Program-made: the position numbers and the translations under genes
Part shown: positions 1-8,583 of the stretch, one piece after another
Layout of the letters: every line of letters begins with the position of its first letter
How positions within the stretch are numbered: the first letter of the stretch is position 1
NCBI RefSeq assembly: GCF_001650195.1
Contig: NZ_LXYR01000008.1
Span: 1 to 64,000 of the forward strand
Reading direction: 5' to 3'
DNA length: 64,000 nt
Source: Phormidesmis priestleyi BC1401
GTDB taxonomy: Bacteria; Cyanobacteriota; Cyanobacteriia; Leptolyngbyales; Leptolyngbyaceae
Notes under the pieces: model-generated
Told to the model about the DNA's origin: nothing
Databases searched by the model: none
The model's input: the letters and a program-made list of their open reading frames with translations, nothing else

Positions 1-86
1 CAAGGCTAGAAACAGAACCAACCAGAGGGGATGGCTTTGACCGCGCTTGCTTCGCGGATCGGGAATCGTTTTTAATTGGTCTATGA
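1..86 (+). CDS. possible 3' end of an unidentified gene (partial)
   Basis: An open frame enters from the left edge and stops with TGA at 84-86. The 27 visible residues are mixed polar and hydrophobic, end in FLIGL, and carry no motif I recognise. A frame this short can be open by chance, so the call rests only on its being open from the window edge. Confidence 0.2.
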   Translation, partial: RLETEPTRGDGFDRACFADRESFLIGL

Positions 87-204
87 GGGACATGGACGGC
101 TACTTTTATGATGATTCCAGTCCATCCTCATTTTTCTCTCTAGACCTTGAAACCACCCTGCTTGTTTGCATCAGAGAAGGGGTCTCTACCGAGTCATCAG
201 TTTC

Positions 205-606
205 CTAACTGCCAGACTTTGTAGTAGCCGCATGTAGCTTTTGACGCTGTTCGTCGGTCAAAACGGCATCTTCTTTTGTGCGTCCCTCTTTTTTGACCGC
301 AGCCACGCTTACTTTCTGCTCAGGGGTTAGCTTTAGAGAAGCTAGCGCTTTGTGGAAGGAAAGCTTTTGACCTCTAGCCGCTTCTAGCTGAGACTGCTGC
401 TCTGGAGTCAATAGTTTTTGAATCTCCGCACGGGTCATGTCTTGAATCTTTTTAAGCTGTGCTTTTTGGGGAGCCGTGAGATTCAAATCTAAGGCAGGTT
501 TAGCTTGAGCCATCAAAGAAGGAGACTGAGCGAATGCAGGAATCATCGGGACGCAAGTCAGCGTTGCGGCTAACACTGCACTAGGCAATAGTTTAATCAA
601 GTTCAT
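205..606 (-). CDS. small exported Spy/LTXXQ-like protein
   Basis: A 133-residue protein with a Sec signal peptide (MNLIK, hydrophobic core, cleavage expected after AFA near residue 26). The mature part is built of repeated short helices that begin LTxxQ/LTxEQ: LTAPQK, LTPEQQ, LTPEQK and LTDEQR. This pattern is shared with periplasmic Spy/CpxP-type chaperone-like proteins. No catalytic residue is visible. The likely place of action is the periplasm, perhaps envelope stress or metal binding, but this rests only on the repeat pattern. It is followed on the same strand by no obvious partner, and the 700-933 gene lies upstream on the same strand. Confidence 0.7.
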   Translation of the reverse strand: MNLIKLLPSAVLAATLTCVPMIPAFAQSPSLMAQAKPALDLNLTAPQKAQLKKIQDMTRAEIQKLLTPEQQSQLEAARGQKLSFHKALASLKLTPEQKVSVAAVKKEGRTKEDAVLTDEQRQKLHAATTKSGS

Positions 607-699
607 GTTCGGTACCAGTAATAGAATGGCTAGCTTGACGATCGAGAAAAGATGGTCTGACTGCTGAATGGTAAGAAACTTCAGCGTTGCGGCTCAGGT

Positions 700-933
700 C
701 TAGTCAGCAAACTCGACTTCATAGTTTCCGTCACTGTCAACCGTGACTTGATTGCCTTCATCATCAACCGTAGAGATGGCTGTATTCCCGTCTTCATCGA
801 CACAGACCGCAGTGTCAACCCCGTTGTGAGCGCATTCGACTTCTCCATCTGCTTTGGCAGGATGGGCAAACACCAGCAGACTGGCAGCAGTAACCATTGC
901 CACTATGCAAACAGAAAAGAGTTTTTTCATCAT
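700..933 (-). CDS. small acidic exported protein of unknown function
   Basis: A 77-residue protein starting MMKKL, with a clear signal peptide ending near AKA at about residue 28. The mature part (about 49 residues) is strongly acidic, with repeated D/E-G-N patterns (DEDGN, DDEGN, DSDGN) spaced about 12 residues apart. It has two cysteines (ECAHNGVDTAVC) that could form one disulphide. The repeated DxDGN units resemble calcium-binding turns, but this is inference. No family recognised. A purine-rich stretch just upstream of the ATG (complement of 934-945) can serve as ribosome binding site. Confidence 0.6.
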   Translation of the reverse strand: MMKKLFSVCIVAMVTAASLLVFAHPAKADGEVECAHNGVDTAVCVDEDGNTAISTVDDEGNQVTVDSDGNYEVEFAD

Positions 934-1249
934 AATCAGCAGTATTCAAAGAGTTAACAGGCTTAGAATTTGAGGAATCACAACTTTGCAGTTGAAATTG
1001 TGAACATAGCTACATGAATGCAGTGCTAGCGATAGATTTAAACTAGCTAAGAAATCATTTTTATTTATCAGAAGAACTTCTATAAACGGACGAGAGGCAG
1101 ATAGAGAATTGGTTGTATTTACGTATTGTGAATTGAGGTAGGTGTGATAGTTGACGAGCCAACCTTTAGCGCTCTGCAACAATTCCATTTAAGGTCTGTC
1201 TTTGCACTAAGATACGGTCACTCTTTACGATCGCTCACCATCACTCTCT
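934..1249. other. intergenic region between divergent genes
   Basis: About 316 bases separate the small acidic exported protein (minus strand) and the amidase (plus strand). It must hold both promoters. It is AT-rich near 960-1140. I see no RNA gene, repeat or convincing operator. Confidence 0.5.
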
Positions 1250-3031
1250 ATGCAAAGATTTCTAGGGCAGGCATTTTTGATGGTGCTGTTGGTGGCGCTC
1301 CCAACTTGGGCGAGTCAGTCGTTGGGGGTGGTTTATCCCCCTGCGGATCACCAAACGACGGCAGCGCGAATTTTTTTGATTGGCTCGGCTCCGATCGCGG
1401 GTTCTGTCTCAGTGAATGGTCACGCGATCGCCCGCAGCCCCGGCGGACATTTTGCCCCTAGTTTTCCATTGCAGTTGGGTGAGAATCTATTTTCGTTGCG
1501 CTATCGAGATCAGGAAGTCAAGATCAAGGTGACGCGCAAATCGACGGAGCCTGTTGCTCCAGAAGGATTGGCGTTTGGTCAGAATTCTTTAATGCCGATC
1601 GCCGAGATCGCCCGATTGCCAGGAGAGCTGGTGTGTTTTGGAGCGATCGCCCCGGCAAACGCGATGGTGTCGGTCAAACTGGCGGATCAGATTATTCCAT
1701 TGCAGCGTCAAACGGCGATCGTCACCTTGCCCGAAAATTCTGGAGTGTTAACGGGATTGACTCAACCCACTCCTATCAATGGAGCAGGACAGTATGCAGG
1801 ATGCGTCAAGGCTGACGCGGCTGGAGAATTAGGTCAGCCTGAATATCTCCTGAATGTGAAAGGAGCCAGTTTTGCTCAAGCTGCTCCTGGAAAGGTCAAA
1901 ATCCTGGCTCCTGCCCAGCTAGAAGTTGCCGAAGTGACGGCAGATCAAGGCGTTGCTCGAACGGGAGCCAGCACCGATTATTCGCGCTTGACTCCTCTCC
2001 CAAAAGGGACTCGCGCCAGCGTGACTGGGCGGGAAGGCGAGTGGCTGCGGCTCGACTATGGCGGATGGATTAAAAGCGGCGAGACTAAAATTGTCGCGAG
2101 TTCGGTGCCTGTACGATCGCTAATTCGCGGAGTCACCTCTCGTCAAAAAGCCGATTGGACAGAGATTCTCTTCCCGCTTCAGGTGCCCATTCCCGTTACA
2201 GTTCAGCAAAGTAGAGACACGTTTGTTTTGACGCTCTACAATACGACCGCCCAAACCGATACGATTCGTCTCAGCAGCAATCCGTTGATCAGCTTTCTAA
2301 ACTGGCAGCAAGTTGAGCCGGGAAGAATTGACTATCGATTCTTGCTCAAATCGTCTCAGCAGTGGGGCTACAAGCTCCGATATGATGGCACAACGCTCGT
2401 GTTGTCTCTCCGAAATCCGCCGAAGAGTGTCCCCAAACGACAGGCAAAATCCCTTGCAGGTGTGCGGATTCTGCTCGACCCAGGGCACGGCGGACCCGAA
2501 GATTTTGGGTCACGAGGTCCGACGGGCTATCCCGAAAAAGAGGTCGCGTTGATCACCTCAAAATTGGTGCGATCTCATCTCCTCGATCGAGGCGCAACGG
2601 TCTTGATGACTCGTGAAGCCGATGTAGATTTGTTGCCCAACGATCGAGCCGCGATGATTCAAACAATGGAGCCAACGATCGCCATCAGTCTCCATTACAA
2701 TGCACTGCCGGACGATGGCGATGCCTTCAACACCAAAGGCGTTGCTGCGTTTTGGTATCAGCCGCAGGCGCAGGATTTAGCCGCCTTTCTGCATGATTAT
2801 TTAGTCAAAACCCTCGATCGACCTTCCTACGGCGTTTTCTGGAATAATTTAGCGTTAACCCGTCCCACTGTTGCCCCTTCTGTCTTGCTAGAACTGGGGT
2901 TTATGATTAATCCGATCGAGTTTGAGTGGATCACAAACCCGCAGGCGCAGCAAAAATTAGCCCTCGCCTTAGCCGATGGGATCACAGAATGGTTGGTGCA
3001 AAACCGTGAGCCGATCGCCAACAGTCATTAG
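1250..3031 (+). CDS. exported N-acetylmuramoyl-L-alanine amidase (Amidase_3) with SH3-like domain
   Basis: A 593-residue murein hydrolase that cleaves the bond between N-acetylmuramic acid and the stem peptide in the periplasm. It has an N-terminal signal peptide (hydrophobic to about residue 22), a long beta-rich region with an SH3-like segment near residues 225-280 (RTGASTDYSRL, GEWLRLDYGGWI), and a C-terminal Amidase_3 domain from about residue 403. Zinc ligands are visible: His of DPGHGG (about 413), Glu of YPEKEVAL (about 428) and His of SLHYNA (about 481). The catalytic Glu lies in LELGFM (about 547). All expected active-site residues are present, so the enzyme should be functional. Cyanobacterial AmiC-type enzymes act in septal wall splitting and cell-to-cell communication, which would suit a filament. 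The next gene begins 33 bases downstream. Confidence 0.9.
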   Translation: MQRFLGQAFLMVLLVALPTWASQSLGVVYPPADHQTTAARIFLIGSAPIAGSVSVNGHAIARSPGGHFAPSFPLQLGENLFSLRYRDQEVKIKVTRKSTEPVAPEGLAFGQNSLMPIAEIARLPGELVCFGAIAPANAMVSVKLADQIIPLQRQTAIVTLPENSGVLTGLTQPTPINGAGQYAGCVKADAAGELGQPEYLLNVKGASFAQAAPGKVKILAPAQLEVAEVTADQGVARTGASTDYSRLTPLPKGTRASVTGREGEWLRLDYGGWIKSGETKIVASSVPVRSLIRGVTSRQKADWTEILFPLQVPIPVTVQQSRDTFVLTLYNTTAQTDTIRLSSNPLISFLNWQQVEPGRIDYRFLLKSSQQWGYKLRYDGTTLVLSLRNPPKSVPKRQAKSLAGVRILLDPGHGGPEDFGSRGPTGYPEKEVALITSKLVRSHLLDRGATVLMTREADVDLLPNDRAAMIQTMEPTIAISLHYNALPDDGDAFNTKGVAAFWYQPQAQDLAAFLHDYLVKTLDRPSYGVFWNNLALTRPTVAPSVLLELGFMINPIEFEWITNPQAQQKLALALADGITEWLVQNREPIANSH

Positions 3032-3064
3032 AATGATAAAAACACCACAAGGGGGGCGCAATCG

Positions 3065-3763
3065 ATGCCAGGGCAACTAGTATTAGTCGATGATGAACCT
3101 GGACTGCGCGAGGCAGTGCAAGCCTATCTCGAGGACAGTGGTTTTGTAGTCAACACGGCTAGCAACGCCAAAGAAGGTTGGGAACTGGTTCAGCAGAAAC
3201 TACCCGACTTGGTGATTACCGATGTGATGATGCCCCAAGTCGATGGCTACCAGTTTCTCAAACAACTCCGCGAAGACCCCAGATTTCAATCGCTGCCCGT
3301 CGTATTTCTGACGGCTAAAGGCATGACGGGCGATCGCATTCAGGGCTATGCAGCGGGCTGTGATGCCTATTTACCCAAACCCTTTGACCCCGACGAGCTA
3401 GTGGCGATCGTGACTCGTCTCCTCAAGCAGCGAGAATCGCTCAAAGCGTCGGGTGGCAGTGGTGACGCGCCTGATGTCGCAGATATGGCACGTCAGATTG
3501 CCGAGATTCGCGCGATTTTGATGCAGAGAGGCGCGATCGCTCAATCGACCCCTTCGGTCAAGCTTGATTTTACTCCTAGAGAGCAAAGCGTTTTAGATTT
3601 GGTGGTAGACGGCTTGATGAACAAAGAGATCGCTCGTCGCTTAGAAACCAGTGTCCGCAATGTCGAGAAATATGTCAGCCGTCTGTTTAGCAAAACTGGA
3701 ACCAACAGCCGAACGGAGCTAGTCCGGTTTGCGTTGGAGAATGGCTTGATCACATCGTCATGA
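3065..3763 (+). CDS. two-component response regulator, REC + LuxR-type HTH (Ycf29/Rre1-like)
   Basis: A 232-residue regulator. The receiver domain (1-120) has the acidic pair D9/D10, the phospho-acceptor D53 (ITDVMMP), T83 (FLTAK) and K105 (YLPKPF), all intact. A linker of about 40 residues leads to a LuxR/NarL helix-turn-helix at about 168-228 (FTPREQSVLDLV, MNKEIARRL, RNVEKYVSRL). The arrangement and the MPQVDGYQ signature are close to the plastid Ycf29/cyanobacterial Rre1 group, which takes part in stress responses. That subgroup call is from memory, not a search. No intact cognate kinase is adjacent, but the C-terminal piece of a histidine kinase lies convergently just downstream at 3758-4010, with a 6-base overlap. 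Confidence 0.85.
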   Translation: MPGQLVLVDDEPGLREAVQAYLEDSGFVVNTASNAKEGWELVQQKLPDLVITDVMMPQVDGYQFLKQLREDPRFQSLPVVFLTAKGMTGDRIQGYAAGCDAYLPKPFDPDELVAIVTRLLKQRESLKASGGSGDAPDVADMARQIAEIRAILMQRGAIAQSTPSVKLDFTPREQSVLDLVVDGLMNKEIARRLETSVRNVEKYVSRLFSKTGTNSRTELVRFALENGLITSS

Positions 3764-4330
3764 ACCCAGTTCGCTGATCGGGTTGTCAAAGGTGAGGCGG
3801 AACGTCGTGCGATCGCTGCGTTCAGCCTCTAAGGTTCCTTCGATTTGGTGAACTAACGATTGGACAAGCTGTAAACCTAAAGAATCTAGGCGGCTGAGGT
3901 CAAAATCAGCCGGGAGATTGCTGCCGCTATTGCTGACTGTTAGAGTAGTTTGACCTTCTGAACTGCTTTCGAGACTTACCACAATTTCGTCGATCGAGGT
4001 TTCTTGAAACCCGACCGTGTGGTTCCGAGCATTTCTTGACTGTTGCCAAGCCGCGACTTCTTGCTTCAAATGTTGATCAGGAATCCGACGATCCAAACAT
4101 TCAAGGCTTGAATTGGATTTTTTCAGCGTTTTGCGAATCGTTTTGTGGGAAATCTGCTTGACGTGTCCTAATTTCACCATCCGCTCGGCGAATAACCGCA
4201 GCGTCCATCGCACTCGCCCCGCTGGAGCTTCTGAACATCCACCTAAACGTCGTCTCCTGGTCTGCATTCACCGCCCTACTAAAGTCTTGATTTGGGCAAC
4301 AACCAGTTTAACTCTAACGGATTTCGTCTG
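3758..4330 (-). pseudogene. chimeric remnant: IS630-type transposase pieces joined in frame to a histidine-kinase ATPase fragment
   Basis: An open frame of 169 codons (4267 to 3758) is a patchwork. Residues 12-50 match the second helix-turn-helix region of IS630-family transposases (GRVRWTLRL, ISHKTIRKTLKK). Residues 55-84 match the extreme C-terminus of the same transposase (CLDRRIPDQ, EVAAWQQSRNA). The whole DDE catalytic core between them, about 200 residues, is deleted. From about residue 86 the frame continues into the last 80 residues of a sensor histidine kinase HATPase domain (DSLGLQLVQSLVHQIEG, TTFRLTF). Its G1 box is degenerate (SNSGSN for DNGVG). Upstream of the open frame, 4270-4330 encodes what looks like the transposase N-terminus (VRVKL...LVGR) ending in a stop. 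Neither activity can survive; an IS probably inserted in a kinase gene and both decayed. Confidence 0.75.
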
Positions 4331-4390
4331 ATGACGCTTTTCTCTCAGCCACAGGGCACTAATTCCCAATAAATTTGCTCACGCCTCAAC

Positions 4391-4717
4391 TTAGCCTTTT
4401 TGATTCTGCGATCGAAACCGTCCTGAGATAAATTCTCGTTTTTTGAGGTGTTTGGTGTCTCGTCCCGTGACTCGCTCTCGCCACATCTGAAAGCTAGAGG
4501 GTTTCATCTCGCGCCGCATCAGGGCGATCGTTTGCGGTTCGGTCAAGCCAAACTGAAGCTCGATCGCGTCAAAGGTCGTTCGATCTTCCCACGCCATTTC
4601 AAGAATGCGATCGAGGGTTTCGCTATCTAACTCTGGTAAATCCATCTTGCCCATAGAACTCACTTTCCCCATTGTATCGGCAGGGGTAAGAAGCAGTGGA
4701 TTCGCCCGATCGCTCAT
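4391..4717 (-). CDS. DUF2805/TIGR03643 family protein
   Basis: A 108-residue soluble protein. The conserved block is MAWEDRTTFDAIE...FGLTE..TIALMRREMKPSSFQMWRERVTGRDTKH (about residues 40-95), which is the signature of the TIGR03643/DUF2805 family found widely in cyanobacteria and other bacteria. The family has no established function; the central part reads like a winged-helix or HTH fold. The N-terminal 25 residues look unstructured, and a later start at Met16 or Met22 is possible. It is separated by 33 bases from the downstream end of the [2Fe-2S] protein gene on the same strand, so the two may be transcribed together. Confidence 0.75.
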   Translation of the reverse strand: MSDRANPLLLTPADTMGKVSSMGKMDLPELDSETLDRILEMAWEDRTTFDAIELQFGLTEPQTIALMRREMKPSSFQMWRERVTGRDTKHLKKREFISGRFRSQNQKG

Positions 4718-4750
4718 AGTATAAGTGAAAATCCCACAGAATCAACCTGT

Positions 4751-5356
4751 CTACCCTACAGGAGTTAGTTTGCGGCTTTCTTCGAGTGGTTTAACAGGCT
4801 CGATCGCTGGAAAATGCTGATCGACTAAACCAGGAATTTCTTTTGCATCAATCTTGCAATAACGAGCTTTTCCAGGCATCACCACATTGGGACCTTTGCT
4901 ACAGTTTTTCATGCATCCTGTACCTTTGATGGTGACGTGATCATCAAGCCCTCGATCGCTGAGTGCCGTCTCTAATGCCTGACAAATCGCTCGACCGCCT
5001 CGCTTCATGCAGCCCGATTTTTGGCAGACGAGAATCGTTTCTTGCGATTTTTTGACCACAGGCTTGGCAATACTGACCGTAGAGATCGGAACAATGGGTT
5101 CGATGAAGTCAGCTTTGAGTTTAAAGGTTTGAGTGTCTCGATCGAACTTCTTTCTGCCAGACACGTGCACCCAATCGCCCGGAACCAAGACGCGACCCAA
5201 GCTAGTCCGTGATTCTTTTGTGAGCTTAATAGAGCATTCGCCGTCGGCGGTCGCAAGCTGCAAACGCTTGATTTTATAACCATCTTCAAGTTGGTATCCC
5301 AGAAAGCGCCCCTCTAAGCTGAACGCGGTTACTTGGTTCGCCTGAGACTTTGCCAT
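4751..5356 (-). CDS. thioredoxin-like [2Fe-2S] ferredoxin domain protein
   Basis: A 201-residue cytoplasmic protein. Residues 1-105 form a basic, beta-rich domain (GYQLEDGYKIKRLQL, GDWVHVSGRKK) resembling an OB-like fold. Residues 120-180 form a thioredoxin-like [2Fe-2S] domain with four cysteines in the expected order: C-x4-C (VCQKSGC) and C-x3-C (GTGCMKNC), followed by the typical GPNVVM strand. An extra Cys lies in RAICQAL. I place the start at the Met of MAKSQ (5356) and not at an upstream Met (5377), because the conserved part begins there. This family relates to the NuoE/HoxE-like ferredoxins but stands alone here. Its redox partner is unknown. Confidence 0.75.
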   Translation of the reverse strand: MAKSQANQVTAFSLEGRFLGYQLEDGYKIKRLQLATADGECSIKLTKESRTSLGRVLVPGDWVHVSGRKKFDRDTQTFKLKADFIEPIVPISTVSIAKPVVKKSQETILVCQKSGCMKRGGRAICQALETALSDRGLDDHVTIKGTGCMKNCSKGPNVVMPGKARYCKIDAKEIPGLVDQHFPAIEPVKPLEESRKLTPVG

Positions 5357-5563
5357 TATCAAGCTCCAATGTTGCAAATGATTAGTCTTTGTTTATTGAA
5401 AATAATATTCAACAACGCTTATCACTTAAGATTACAACAAACTTTTCTATTTGCAAACTCTTCTCATTAAGAATTTAAGAATTGACACGAGCGATCGTCC
5501 ACATCCCGTAGCGTCCATAGCTTGTCGTGCGATAGTGTGATGGCAGCAATTCCTGAAGGCACC

Positions 5564-6349
5564 ATGTCGGCAAATTCTCCGATTGTTCTAGCACTAGATT
5601 TTGATGGCGTTGTTTGTGACGGACTGAGAGAATATTTTCAAACGGCATGGCGAGCCTATTGTCAGATTTGGAAGCCTGATGATGAGACTCCCAGTGAAGA
5701 GTTAGCGCCTCAATTTTATCGATTGCGTCCCGTGGTCGAGTCGGGTTGGGAGATGCCGATTTTGATTCGCTCCCTTGTCTTGGGCACTCCAGAAGACGAG
5801 ATTTTGCAGAACTGGGCAGCGATCGCGGCTCAATTCATCACAGATGATGAGTTAAGTGCGGCGAATGTAAGCGCGATCGTTGATGAAATTCGCGACCAGT
5901 GGATTGCCACAGATTTAGAGAGTTGGTTAGCCGAGCATCGCTTTTATCCGGGTGTGGTAGACCGATTGCGTGAGGAGTTGGCTTCAACTCAATGCGTCAT
6001 TATCAGCACAAAAGAAGGACGCTTTATTAAACAACTATTGCAACAGCAGGGGATTGTGTTATCCGATCGACAGGTCTATGGCAAAGAAGTCAAACGTCCG
6101 AAATATCAAATTCTCAAAGAACTAACTCTGGAGTATGGAACGACTTCGATTTGGTTTATTGAGGATCGGCTCAAGACACTGGAGACAGTTAAAAAACAGG
6201 CAGGATTGGAGAATGTGACGTTGTTTTTAGCCGATTGGGGATACAACACGATCGCAGATAGACAACTCGCCTCAGAGGACGATCGGATTCATCGTCTGTC
6301 GTTAGAACAATTCACCCAAGATTCCGCAAACTGGGGCGTTGAAAAATAG
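5564..6349 (+). CDS. HAD-superfamily hydrolase
   Basis: About 261 residues from the Met of MSANSP; an in-frame upstream Met at 5522 is possible but adds only 14 unconserved residues. HAD motif I is LALDFDGVVCDG (nucleophile and acid/base Asp both present), motif II Ser/Thr in CVIISTKEGRF, motif III Lys in the YGKEVKRPKY stretch, and motif IV acidic pair in WFIEDR. A large helical cap lies between motifs I and II. It is a likely small-molecule phosphatase with unknown substrate. Homologues with this GREYF/AYCQIW start are common in cyanobacteria. It is divergent from the [2Fe-2S] gene, with 200 bases between. Confidence 0.8.
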   Translation: MSANSPIVLALDFDGVVCDGLREYFQTAWRAYCQIWKPDDETPSEELAPQFYRLRPVVESGWEMPILIRSLVLGTPEDEILQNWAAIAAQFITDDELSAANVSAIVDEIRDQWIATDLESWLAEHRFYPGVVDRLREELASTQCVIISTKEGRFIKQLLQQQGIVLSDRQVYGKEVKRPKYQILKELTLEYGTTSIWFIEDRLKTLETVKKQAGLENVTLFLADWGYNTIADRQLASEDDRIHRLSLEQFTQDSANWGVEK

Positions 6350-6413
6350 TCAAACGTTGACACCTTAGCGGCACTCTGTCACAAGGGTAGGGCGACGAAC
6401 AAACATCAGTGTT

Positions 6414-6947
6414 CTACTCAGTTTGAGCCAGTTTTGCAGAATAGATGTGCCACAATCGATTGTTTGCTGACGCTCCGTCTACAAGCGATCGGCGCAAAAC
6501 GTAAGTTCCCTTAAAGGTCTGCACGGCTCGGCTTTGAGTGGTTGCCGTCAAAGTCACCGGAACGGTAACATATTGCGAACCCGCCGCACCTTCTATGTCA
6601 CTCGGTTCGCCAATCTTGACTTGAGTCGATGCCGTGTCTGCAAAGCCATTTTTGAACGCTTCAAGGGTTTGACGACTGGCTGACCCGTTGTCTTGCCAAG
6701 TGCGATAGGCTTGCTCATAGTCTCGGCGATTAATGGCGTTGTAATAACCCTGAATGACTGCAACGGCATCCTCTGATTGAGAACTGCTGTCTTGAGGTGA
6801 AGCTTTTATTGCGGGAGTCGAAACTGCGTCGGTTTGCAGATTAGACGGGGTAGGACTGTTCTTGAGTTCTGAGTTCTGAATCGAGCTACAGCCTGACATC
6901 CAGCCAAGCATCAAAACGCTGACAATTAGAAAATGAGTGGTTTTCAT
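6414..6947 (-). CDS. lipoprotein with NTF2/DUF4864-like domain
   Basis: A 177-residue protein with a type II signal peptide: lipobox MSGC at residues 17-20 after a hydrophobic stretch. A Ser/Pro/Thr-rich linker follows (residues 22-60). The C-terminal 115 residues begin AVIQGYYNAINRRDYEQAYRTW, the typical first helix of an NTF2-like fold, and continue with alternating beta strands (QYVTVPVTLTATT, FKGTYVLRR). The product should be anchored in a membrane and face the periplasm. The function is unknown; NTF2-like folds often bind small ligands. The upstream 400 bases before the NurA gene hold no other gene. Confidence 0.75.
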   Translation of the reverse strand: MKTTHFLIVSVLMLGWMSGCSSIQNSELKNSPTPSNLQTDAVSTPAIKASPQDSSSQSEDAVAVIQGYYNAINRRDYEQAYRTWQDNGSASRQTLEAFKNGFADTASTQVKIGEPSDIEGAAGSQYVTVPVTLTATTQSRAVQTFKGTYVLRRSLVDGASANNRLWHIYSAKLAQTE

Positions 6948-7347
6948 AGGAGTTTTTGATCGAGAAAGCTGCTTTGTCTATAAGACCAGACACACGCCTA
7001 AAGCAGGCAGTTCCGCATCAAAAAATACCATTGATCAGATTTCCGTCTACAGAAATACTCTGGCTATCTCTTTAGAAATAGAACGCTCGGTTTATCAACA
7101 AGTCAATATCTCAATGATGAGTGAGGCTATCGTGTTGGAAACATAGCAAGATTCCGCTCATAAAAAACTACAATGCTAAATCTTATAAATTATTTATTGA
7201 ACGGGCTAATCTTGAATATTCAGGCGATCGTGGTTTTATTGAAAACTGCTAACCACTGATCCCAGCATTTTCATAGAATATTGATTGCTGAAAGTTTGAC
7301 CACCGAATCGAAGCAGGTATGCTGTTGATGAGACACTACCCAAACCT
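6948..7347. other. intergenic region upstream of the lipoprotein and first NurA gene
   Basis: About 400 bases between divergent genes, AT-rich especially at 7150-7260. A chance open frame on the plus strand (6937-7146) has no recognisable features and overlaps the lipoprotein start, so I do not call it. No RNA gene, repeat or clear operator seen. Confidence 0.5.
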
Positions 7348-8583
7348 ATGCTTGATCTGACGAAACTCGCGCAGCAAATGCAGGGCATCAGCCAACATCT
7401 CAGCGTTGAAGCCGTAGCAACTCGGCAGCGATTAGAACGCGCCCAGTTTTTGATTGAGCAAGCTCGATCGCATCAAGACGAATTAGTCGAGCTTCAAGAA
7501 ACCTGGCGAGATCGGATGATCTTTACTGCTGCCACGCCGATCGAGCCACTTGACACCTACCTCGACATTAGCGCGGCTCCGATGGCACACACGGCGATCG
7601 CGACCGATGGTTCTCAAATTGCCCCCAGTCACCACGAAATCGCCTACTGTTATCTGATCAACGTCGGGCGAATTGTCTTGCACTATGGGCAAAGCAAATT
7701 GCCGCTTTTAGACAGCCTCCCTGAAGTGTTTTATCGCCCCGAAGATCTCTATGTCTCTCGTCAATGGGGCATCCGCACCGAGGAATGGATGGGCTATCGC
7801 CGTACCGCATCTGAAGCGACGATGTTGGCAGAGCTTGCCTGTGCGCTCAATGACGAAGGTAGACGATCGCACCTGCGCGAACGGGGAAACCTTTCAACTC
7901 AGCTCTCATTCATCACTCATCCGTCGGTTGCGATGGTCGATGGCTCTCTGATTCATTGGTTTTTAGAGCCGATGCCCCACGAAGCGAGAGATATGATTCT
8001 CACGCCCATTCTCAAAGCGTGGGATCAGTTGCGATCGCTCCGCGTCCCTTTAGTCGGTTATATCAGCGCATCTCGAAGCGGAGAGGCACTCAACTTTTTA
8101 CGACTGCAAACCTGTCCTTTTTTGGCTCCTGATTGCGGTACTCACTGCGCCGGAAAAACAGAACGTCCGCCTTGCCAAGTGCTTGACCCACTCAAAGATA
8201 CGGCACTTTGGGCAAAGCTTTTACAACCAGGACAGCGTAGCCCACTTTGGCGCAGTTCTGCCAAGATTTTGGATTTGTATGGCGATCACACGATTCATTT
8301 TTGCTATATGAATGTCGGCAGTGAGATTGCTCGTGTCGAGGTTCCCGCTTGGGTCGCACAGGATGCAGACCTTTTAGACTCCGCGTTGAGTTTGACGCTG
8401 GCACAAGTGCAAAAAGGCTATGGCTATCCGGTCGCATTGGCAGAGGCACATAATCAGGCAGTCGTGCGAGGCGGCGATCGGTCTCGTTTCTTCGCATTGT
8501 TAGAGCAACAAATGATCCGCGCGGGGCTGAGAAATGTGGGCACCTCTTACAAAGAAACCCGCAAGCGCGGCAGCATTGCTTAA
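7348..8583 (+). CDS. NurA-domain nuclease (first paralogue)
   Basis: A 411-residue protein with the NurA 5'-3' nuclease fold. Acidic motifs are TDGSQIAPS (about residues 86-93) and VDGSLIHWF (about 197), followed by VGYISASRSGE and a C-terminal IHFCYMNVGSEIARVEVP. The paired DGSQ and DGSL aspartates are the metal-binding residues of this family. The N-terminal 60 residues are helical. NurA normally works with the HerA translocase in end resection; no herA is in the window. A Cys-rich segment (CPFLAPDCGTHCAGKTERPPC, residues about 255-275) is absent from the second NurA protein (35998-37173) and may bind metal. Its end overlaps the convergent Uma2 gene by 4 bases. Confidence 0.8.
   Translation: MLDLTKLAQQMQGISQHLSVEAVATRQRLERAQFLIEQARSHQDELVELQETWRDRMIFTAATPIEPLDTYLDISAAPMAHTAIATDGSQIAPSHHEIAYCYLINVGRIVLHYGQSKLPLLDSLPEVFYRPEDLYVSRQWGIRTEEWMGYRRTASEATMLAELACALNDEGRRSHLRERGNLSTQLSFITHPSVAMVDGSLIHWFLEPMPHEARDMILTPILKAWDQLRSLRVPLVGYISASRSGEALNFLRLQTCPFLAPDCGTHCAGKTERPPCQVLDPLKDTALWAKLLQPGQRSPLWRSSAKILDLYGDHTIHFCYMNVGSEIARVEVPAWVAQDADLLDSALSLTLAQVQKGYGYPVALAEAHNQAVVRGGDRSRFFALLEQQMIRAGLRNVGTSYKETRKRGSIA

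Noticed and set aside
5378..5521. Fur-like AT-rich palindrome before the [2Fe-2S] protein gene
   Set aside because: The match to the Fur box is poor, and similar AT-rich stretches occur in other intergenic regions here.
6937..7146. Plus-strand open frame of 69 codons upstream of the first NurA gene
   Set aside because: It overlaps the lipoprotein start on the other strand, has no family features and sits in an AT-rich intergenic region, so it is probably chance.
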